Source of the DNA: GCA-2861595 sp035536185
GTDB lineage: Bacteria; Actinomycetota; Acidimicrobiia; Acidimicrobiales; GCA-2861595
DNA: 34,393 nt
NCBI GenBank assembly: GCA_035536185.1
Contig: DATLOM010000045.1
Span: 1-34,393, forward strand
Direction: 5' to 3'
A program made the position numbers and the translations under genes. The notes under the pieces were generated by a model. That model saw only the letters and a list, made by a program, of their open reading frames with translations, did not search any database and was not told the DNA's origin. How positions within the stretch are numbered: the stretch's first letter is position 1; the number at the start of each line of letters is the position of its first letter. Below are positions 29,869 to 34,393 of the stretch, piece by piece.

Positions 29869-31560
29869 GTGCGCATGTCGAGGCTGTTCCTGCGGACCCT
29901 GCGGGAACCGCCCGGTGACGCCGAGGCGGTGAGCCACCAGCTCCTCGTACGGGCCGGGTACATAAGGCGGCTGGCCTCGGGGGTGTACACCTACCTGCCT
30001 CTCGGGTGGCGGCTGCTCCAGAACGTCCAGCGGGTCGTGCGCGAGGAGATGGACGGCGCCGGCGCCCAGGAGATGCTCATGCCCATCCTCCAACCCGAGG
30101 ACATCTGGGCCCAGACCGGGCGCCTCCAGACGATGGACGACATCCTGTTCCGCCTCGAGGCCAAGGGCGGCTCCTTCGTCCTCGGCCCGACGCACGAGGA
30201 GGTGGTCACGACCACGGTGGCGGCCGAGGTGGACTCCTACCGCGACCTGCCGCTGAACGTGTACCAGATCCAGTTCAAGTACCGGGACGAGCCCAGACCC
30301 CGGTTCGGGCTGCTGCGAGGCCGCGAGTTCATCATGAAGGACGCCTACTCCTTCGACGCTTCGCAGGAGGCCATGCGGGCGTCGTACAAGGTGATGTTCG
30401 ACGCCTACTGCCGCATCTTCGGCCGGTTGGGGCTCGAGTACACGCCGGTGGAGGCCAACTCCGGCGCCATAGGCGGCGACGTCAACCACGAGTTCATGGT
30501 GCCGAGCCCCATTGGCGAGGATCTCTTCGCCCGGTGCGGCACCTGCGGCTACGCCGCCAACGTCGAGGCGGCCGAACGCGGCTCTCGCACCACCGGTCCG
30601 GCGGGGGACGGGCCCGAGCCACTCGTGGAGCACCACACCCCGGACCGTCCCGGCATCGATCTCGTCGTCGACTTCTTTGCCGATCGAGGCCTCGCCGCCG
30701 CCGGCATGCTGAAGTGCATCGCCGTTCTGGACGCCCAGGAACGCCCTGTGGTGGTGGTCGTCCCCGGCGATCGCGACGTCCGCGTACCGCCCGGCCTCCG
30801 GCCCTTCACCGACGCCGACTTCGCTGCCCACCCCGAACTGGTGAAGGGTTACATCGGGCCGATGGGGCTGCAGGAGAAGGGTGTGAGGGTGCTGGCCGAT
30901 CACGGCGTCGCCGCCGGCGGGAGAGGCTGGGTCACCGGCGCCAACCGGGCCGACCACCACGTGACCGGCGCCACCCTCGAGCGGGATTTCCAGGTGGACG
31001 AGTGGGGCTCCTTCGCCACCGTTGCCGCCGGCGACCCCTGCCCCCGCTGCGACGGCTCGGTCGACGTGCTGCGGGCCGTCGAGGCGGGCCACACCTTCCA
31101 GCTCGGCCTCACCTACTCGAACAAGATCTCCGGAGCGAGCTTCTCCGACGAGGACGGAAAGGAGCAGCCCTTCTGGATGGGCTGCTACGGCATCGGGATC
31201 AGCCGGGCGCCGGCGGTGATCGCCGAGCAGCACCACGACGACGCCGGGCTGATCTGGCCGGAGGAGGTGGCCCCGTTCCGGGTCCAGCTGCTGGCCCTGG
31301 GCGCGTCCCGGAACGAGGAGGTGGGTAAAGCGGCCGACGGGATCTACGAGGAGCTCGTCGCCGCGGGGGTCAGCGTGCTCTACGACGACCGGGACGTCAG
31401 CCCTGGCGTGAAGTTCGCCGATGCCGACCTGCTGGGCATGCCCACACAGCTCGTCGTCGGGGGCAAGGGCCTTGCCCGCGGGGTCGTGGAGCGTAAGCAG
31501 AGGGCCAGCGGGGAGAGGGACGAGGTCCTACTCGACGAGGTCGTGGCGGCTATACTCTGA
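29869..31560 (+). CDS. proS: Prolyl-tRNA synthetase (bacterial type, with editing insertion)
   Basis: A 563-residue class II synthetase charging tRNA-Pro. It begins (V)RMSRLFLRTLREPPGDAEA and has motif 1 around YTYLPLGWRLL, motif 2 FKYRDEPRPRFGLLRGREFIMKDAYSFD, and motif 3 CYGIGISRAPAVIAEQ, followed by the anticodon-binding domain (VSVLYDDRDVSPGVKFADADLLG). The INS editing domain lies between motifs 2 and 3 (about 260-400), so this is the full-length bacterial form. GTG 29869 is chosen because relatives start MRMS(R/Q)LF; ATG 29875 is two residues shorter. A -10-like box lies 7 nt upstream. It is divergent from ispG and is followed by a terminator-like hairpin. Confidence 0.96.
   Translation: MRMSRLFLRTLREPPGDAEAVSHQLLVRAGYIRRLASGVYTYLPLGWRLLQNVQRVVREEMDGAGAQEMLMPILQPEDIWAQTGRLQTMDDILFRLEAKGGSFVLGPTHEEVVTTTVAAEVDSYRDLPLNVYQIQFKYRDEPRPRFGLLRGREFIMKDAYSFDASQEAMRASYKVMFDAYCRIFGRLGLEYTPVEANSGAIGGDVNHEFMVPSPIGEDLFARCGTCGYAANVEAAERGSRTTGPAGDGPEPLVEHHTPDRPGIDLVVDFFADRGLAAAGMLKCIAVLDAQERPVVVVVPGDRDVRVPPGLRPFTDADFAAHPELVKGYIGPMGLQEKGVRVLADHGVAAGGRGWVTGANRADHHVTGATLERDFQVDEWGSFATVAAGDPCPRCDGSVDVLRAVEAGHTFQLGLTYSNKISGASFSDEDGKEQPFWMGCYGIGISRAPAVIAEQHHDDAGLIWPEEVAPFRVQLLALGASRNEEVGKAADGIYEELVAAGVSVLYDDRDVSPGVKFADADLLGMPTQLVVGGKGLARGVVERKQRASGERDEVLLDEVVAAIL
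31551..31556 (+). promoter_or_regulatory. Candidate -10 box (TATACT) for rimP-nusA-ylxR-infB
   Basis: TATACT is the closest match to TATAAT seen in the window and lies at the very end of proS, overlapping its last codons. Transcription would begin at about 31563, only a couple of bases before the 9-bp hairpin at 31565. No clear -35 at 17 nt. Confidence 0.5.
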
Positions 31561-31564
31561 TCGC

Positions 31565-31589
31565 AGCGTGGGCGGGTGCCCACGCTTTT
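31565..31589 (+). terminator. Intrinsic-terminator hairpin after proS / in rimP leader
   Basis: AGCGTGGGC (31565-31573), loop GGGT, GCCCACGCT (31578-31586), then a T run (31586-31589) continuing TTTTGTCTG. This is a textbook Rho-independent terminator: 9-bp stem, 4-nt loop, T-tract. It begins 4 nt after the proS stop and could end that transcript. If the TATACT at 31551 is the rimP promoter, the hairpin is also the first structure in the rimP-nusA leader and could act as an attenuator. Confidence 0.85.
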
Positions 31590-31628
31590 GTCTGCCGGTC
31601 GTCGAGAAACGAGAGGAGGGTGCCGTAG

Positions 31629-32102
31629 GTGGATGTGGTCGCGCGCGTTCTGCCTCTCATCGAGCCCCTCGTCCTGGCCGACGGTTTGGAGCTGGTGGAC
31701 GTCCAGCTGGCGGGGGGATCCCTGCAGGTGTTCGTCGACCGCCCCGGCGGCCTCGACCTCGAAGCCATAAGCCTGCTGTCCCGCCGCATCTCCGATGTTC
31801 TCGACGAGAACGATCCCGTCCCGGGAAGGTACGTGCTCGAGGTCTCCAGTCCTGGGCTGGAGCGACCGCTGCGCCGCCCGGACCACTTCCGCCGCTTCGT
31901 CGGCACCACGGTGTCGGTGAAGACCAGGCCAGGGGTCGAGGGCGAGCGCCGCCAGAAGGGCAATCTCGAGGAGGCCGACGACGAAGGCATCGTGCTGGCC
32001 GGCCGGCGCCTCTCCTACGACGACATCGAAACCGCCCGCACCGTCTTCGAGTGGGGCGGCCGACCCAAGAAGGCCAACAAAGGCCAGAAGGTGACCACAT
32101 GA
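31629..32102 (+). CDS. rimP: Ribosome maturation factor RimP
   Basis: A 157-residue 30S assembly factor. The N-terminal domain has LVLADGLELVDVQLAGG and the conserved YVLEVSSPGLERPLRRPDHFRRFVG; a C-terminal SH3-like domain follows (about 95-150). GTG 31629 is supported by AGGAGG (31614-31619) 9 nt upstream. Its stop overlaps the nusA ATG by 4 nt, the usual rimP-nusA coupling. Confidence 0.96.
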   Translation: MDVVARVLPLIEPLVLADGLELVDVQLAGGSLQVFVDRPGGLDLEAISLLSRRISDVLDENDPVPGRYVLEVSSPGLERPLRRPDHFRRFVGTTVSVKTRPGVEGERRQKGNLEEADDEGIVLAGRRLSYDDIETARTVFEWGGRPKKANKGQKVTT

Positions 32103-33415
32103 AGGGGAACTTCGAGTTCATGGAGGCCCTGCAGCTCGTGGCCCGGGACAAGGGCATCGCCGTCGAGACCTTGCTCGACGCCATTGCCAACGCTCTGGTG
32201 GCCGCTTACAAGCGCATGCCGGGCGCGGCCGAGGAGGCGGTGGTCACCATCGACCCGGAGACCATGGAGTTCAGGGTCTACGCCCAGGAGCTGGACGAGG
32301 ACGGCACCGTCGTGCGGGAGTGGGACGACACCCCCGAGCACTTCGGCCGCATCGCCGCCCAGACGGCCAAGCAGGTGATGGGCCAGCGCATCCGTGAGGT
32401 CGAGCGGGACCAGAAGTACGAGGAGTACGCCGGGCGTGAGGGCGACATCGTCACCGGCATCATCCAGCAGAGCGACAACCGCTACACCCTCCTCGACCTC
32501 GGGCGGGTGGAGGCCCTGCTACCGCAGGCCGAGCAGGTCCCCTACGAGCGCTACGAGCACGGTGCCCGCCTCAAGGCGTACATCGTCGAGGTGCGCAAGA
32601 CCAGCAAAGGCCCCCAGATCGTCGTCAGCCGTACCCACCCCGGGCTGATCAAGCGGCTGTTCGAGCTCGAGGTCCCCGAGATCAGCAGTGGCGTGGTGGA
32701 GATCAAGGCTGCCGCCCGCGAACCGGGCCACCGCACCAAGATCGCCGTGTGGTCCAACGACCACAACGTCGACCCCGTCGGCGCCTGCGTCGGTGCGCGA
32801 GGTGCCCGCGTGCGGATGGTCACCAACGAGCTGCGCGGCGAGAAAGTCGACATCGTGCCCTTCTCGGAGGAGCCAACCGAGTTCGTCATGCGGGCCCTCC
32901 AGCCGGCCAAGGTCAAAGAGGTCCGCCTCGACGAGGAGTCGGGCACGGCCACGGTGATCGTCCACGACTACCAGCTCTCCCTGGCCATCGGGCGGGAGGG
33001 TCAGAACGCCCGGCTGGCGGCCAGGCTCACCGGTTGGCGCATCGACATCAAGAGCGAGACCCAGCTGGCCGAGGAGGAAGCGGGCTACGCCGGCGAGGAA
33101 TGGGCCGAGGGCGAGTGGGTCCAGAACGAAGCCGGCGAGATGGTGTGGCAGCCGGCGGAGGGCGGCGAGTCGATGTCGGCGTCGGAATGGTCCCAGGGCG
33201 ATCCTGCCGACGAGCCGAAGCCCGACGAGTCCGTGGGCGATGCCATGGCCGCGACCGGCTCGGAACCCGACGAGGAAGCGCCGGCCGAGCAACCCGTGGA
33301 CGACGAGCCCCTCGCCGACGAGGCCGTAGCCGGCCCCCCGGTGACGGAGGAGCCACTGGCCGAAGCGACCGTCCCGGCGGACGTGGCTCCCGAAGAGTCA
33401 CGGTTGGAGTCGTAG
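32099..33415 (+). CDS. nusA: Transcription termination/antitermination protein NusA
   Basis: A 438-residue RNA polymerase-binding factor controlling pausing, termination and rRNA antitermination. It has the N-terminal polymerase-binding domain (about 1-110), an S1 domain (about 115-185, GDIVTGIIQQSDNRYTLLDLG), KH1 (VDPVGACVGARGARVRMV) and KH2 (LSLAIGREGQNARLAARL), ending near residue 325. About 110 further residues are acidic and low-complexity (Glu/Asp/Ala/Pro), replacing the AR repeats of enterobacterial NusA. ATG has AAGGTG 5 nt upstream and overlaps the rimP stop. ylxR follows without an ordinary start codon. Confidence 0.96.
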   Translation: MKGNFEFMEALQLVARDKGIAVETLLDAIANALVAAYKRMPGAAEEAVVTIDPETMEFRVYAQELDEDGTVVREWDDTPEHFGRIAAQTAKQVMGQRIREVERDQKYEEYAGREGDIVTGIIQQSDNRYTLLDLGRVEALLPQAEQVPYERYEHGARLKAYIVEVRKTSKGPQIVVSRTHPGLIKRLFELEVPEISSGVVEIKAAAREPGHRTKIAVWSNDHNVDPVGACVGARGARVRMVTNELRGEKVDIVPFSEEPTEFVMRALQPAKVKEVRLDEESGTATVIVHDYQLSLAIGREGQNARLAARLTGWRIDIKSETQLAEEEAGYAGEEWAEGEWVQNEAGEMVWQPAEGGESMSASEWSQGDPADEPKPDESVGDAMAATGSEPDEEAPAEQPVDDEPLADEAVAGPPVTEEPLAEATVPADVAPEESRLES

Positions 33416-33711
33416 CCGGCGAGGGTCCCCGGCGCACCTGCATCGGGTGTCGCCGGGTGGCCGGACCGCCCGATCTGGTGCGGGTGGTCCGGGCCGAGGA
33501 TGGCGCCCTCACCGAGGGTCGCCATGCTCCAGGCCGGGGGGCGTGGCTGTGCGCAGGATCTCCTGCGTGCATCGACAAAGCCGAGCGCCGTAACGCCTTC
33601 TCCCGGGCGCTACGGGGCCCGGTGGCCGCCTCAGAGGTGGCCGCGCTTCGTGTCTTGCAGTCAGAACGTGCGAGGATAGAGGGCTGCGGAGACCGCAGCA
33701 GGAAAGGTTAA
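33412..33711 (+). CDS. ylxR: YlxR/DUF448 family RNA-binding protein, start codon uncertain
   Basis: The frame reads GEGPRRTCIGCRRVAGPPDL, then GRGAWLCAGSPACIDKAERR and NAFSRALRG: the full YlxR pattern (RTCIGCR, GRGAWLC, AFxRALR). YlxR is encoded between nusA and infB in many gram-positive bacteria and binds RNA; in Bacillus subtilis it is linked to RNase P. No ATG, GTG or TTG lies near the beginning: the nearest upstream in-frame ATG (33187) is deep inside nusA. GTA 33412, overlapping the nusA TAG, is given as a placeholder; GTC 33397 or ACG 33400 are equally possible. The protein is about 99 residues. infB follows after 8 nt. Confidence 0.8.
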   Translation, partial: VAGEGPRRTCIGCRRVAGPPDLVRVVRAEDGALTEGRHAPGRGAWLCAGSPACIDKAERRNAFSRALRGPVAASEVAALRVLQSERARIEGCGDRSRKG

Positions 33712-33719
33712 GTAGGCAG

Positions 33720-34393
33720 TTGCCCAAGAAGATCCGCGTCTATGAGTTGGCCCGTGAGCTTGGTCTCACGAACAAAGAGGCCCTCGATCTGTCCCTCGCT
33801 CTCGGCATCGGCGTCAAGAGCCACTCGTCGAGCATCGAGGATGCCCAAGCCGACCGCGTCCGCCGCAAGGCCGACGCCGAGGGCCTCCGGCGCGAGGTGT
33901 CGCCGCCCGAGCCCACCAAGGCGCCCAAGGGGGCCAAGACGGCCACCCCCGAACCCGCCGGCGACCAGGTGGAGGCCGAGCGGGATCCCGCCGCGCCGTC
34001 TCCGGCGCCCGGCCTCCTGCCTGACCCGCTGGCCGCAGGCACCGGTGGCAAGGCGGCCGAGGTGCTGCCGCCCCCGACGAGCGCCCCGGCACCTCCGCCG
34101 GGTCGCGATCCCCGTCTCATCGTCAGCCGGCCCACGCCACACGAGCCTGTCGATCCCCGGCCGGCGCCGGCCACCGTTCGACCGGCATCGCCCCCGCCGA
34201 TGCCGGCCCCGGCTCCCGCTCCGGCCACTCCCGAGCCGGCTCAGCCGGCGGCCGCTCAGCCCCCGGCGCCGCCGTCCGACCGGAGCGTTCCGCTGGTGCG
34301 GCCCGCGCCCGGTCCCGCGCCGGCCCCGCCGCCCGCCGCCCGCCGCCCGCCGCCCCCCGGCACTCCTCCGCCCCCGCCCGGTCCTCCGGCGCC
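33720..34393 (+). CDS. infB: Translation initiation factor IF-2, N-terminal fragment
   Basis: The gene runs off the window; 224 codons are present. The IF2_N domain is clear at the start: PKKIRVYELARELGLTNKEA, then LGIGVKSHSSSIEDAQADRVRRKADA. This is followed by a long Ala/Pro-rich, probably disordered linker typical of actinobacterial IF-2, becoming nearly pure Pro/Ala/Arg with CCG/GCC repeats at the window end. The GTPase domain lies beyond. The start is TTG 33720; no other start gives the IF2_N opening, and only a weak purine-rich region precedes it. Confidence 0.95.
   Translation, partial: MPKKIRVYELARELGLTNKEALDLSLALGIGVKSHSSSIEDAQADRVRRKADAEGLRREVSPPEPTKAPKGAKTATPEPAGDQVEAERDPAAPSPAPGLLPDPLAAGTGGKAAEVLPPPTSAPAPPPGRDPRLIVSRPTPHEPVDPRPAPATVRPASPPPMPAPAPAPATPEPAQPAAAQPPAPPSDRSVPLVRPAPGPAPAPPPAARRPPPPGTPPPPPGPPA

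Noticed and set aside
28576..31236. An 886-codon minus-strand frame extending ispG far upstream
   Set aside because: Only the part from ATG 29790 is IspG-like; the rest is antisense to proS and has no recognisable sequence.
33187..33711. ATG 33187 as the start of ylxR
   Set aside because: It would overlap nusA by 76 codons and add an Arg/Gly-rich segment that is simply the alternative-frame reading of the acidic nusA tail.
34321..34393. CCGCCG/GCCCGCC repeats at the window end
   Set aside because: They encode the Pro/Ala/Arg linker of IF-2 in frame; this is coding low complexity and not a repeat array or CRISPR.
1..34393. tRNA, rRNA, SRP RNA, tmRNA, CRISPR arrays, insertion sequences, attachment sites or prophage genes
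   Set aside because: No cloverleaf with TTCRA loop, no repeat-spacer pattern, no transposase or integrase motif was seen in the gaps, the largest of which is about 170 nt.

Overview
The window is about 34.4 kb of very GC-rich DNA packed with housekeeping genes, nearly all on the + strand. It comes from an actinobacterium. Supporting this are the string rpsP-khpA-rimM-trmD-rplS-lepB-DUF2469-yraN-comM-dprA-whiG-M23-rpsB-tsf-pyrH-frr-cdsA-dxr-rseP, the actinobacteria-specific DUF2469 protein, a WhiG-type sigma factor, and TAnnnT -10 boxes placed almost on top of start codons. The direct plsX-acpP-rnc linkage and the long CdsA N-terminus suggest an Acidimicrobiia-like lineage, but that is inference.

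Region 1 (1-6940) holds the end of a YceD/DUF177 gene, then rpmF, plsX, acpP, rnc, mutM and smc: ribosome assembly, phospholipid and fatty-acid supply, RNA processing, DNA repair and chromosome condensation. Region 2 (6977-11131) has a minus-strand regulator made of two complete NarL-type response regulators fused head to tail, divergent from ftsY, followed by ffh (SRP pathway). Region 3 (11168-14777) is the rpsP/trmD ribosome-maturation operon, signal peptidase lepB, DUF2469 and yraN. Region 4 (14789-15835) is a three-gene minus-strand cassette: a secreted matrixin-like metalloprotease, a tiny membrane protein and a zinc-ribbon protein. It sits between yraN and comM, which are normally neighbours. 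Region 5 (15961-21152) has comM and dprA (DNA processing), a WhiG/FliA sigma factor, and a secreted fusion of a degenerate M23 domain with a lipase. Region 6 (21321-28505) is rpsB-tsf-pyrH-frr-cdsA-dxr-rseP: translation, pyrimidine nucleotide, phospholipid and isoprenoid synthesis, and intramembrane proteolysis. Region 7 (28576-34393) has ispG inverted onto the minus strand, proS, and rimP-nusA-ylxR-infB (infB runs off the window).

No tRNA, rRNA, CRISPR array, insertion sequence or prophage gene was seen, and no gap exceeds 300 nt. The chromosome here is ordinary core genome. The points of interest are: the gap-free 250-residue internal duplication in the response regulator; the M23-lipase fusion with replaced zinc-site residues; a promoter-proximal terminator-like hairpin heading the rimP-nusA operon; hairpins before trmD and ffh; a series of apparently leaderless genes; and two genes (rnc, ylxR) whose conserved coding region begins upstream of any ATG/GTG/TTG. 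Start codons, promoters and hairpins were read by eye and not computed.
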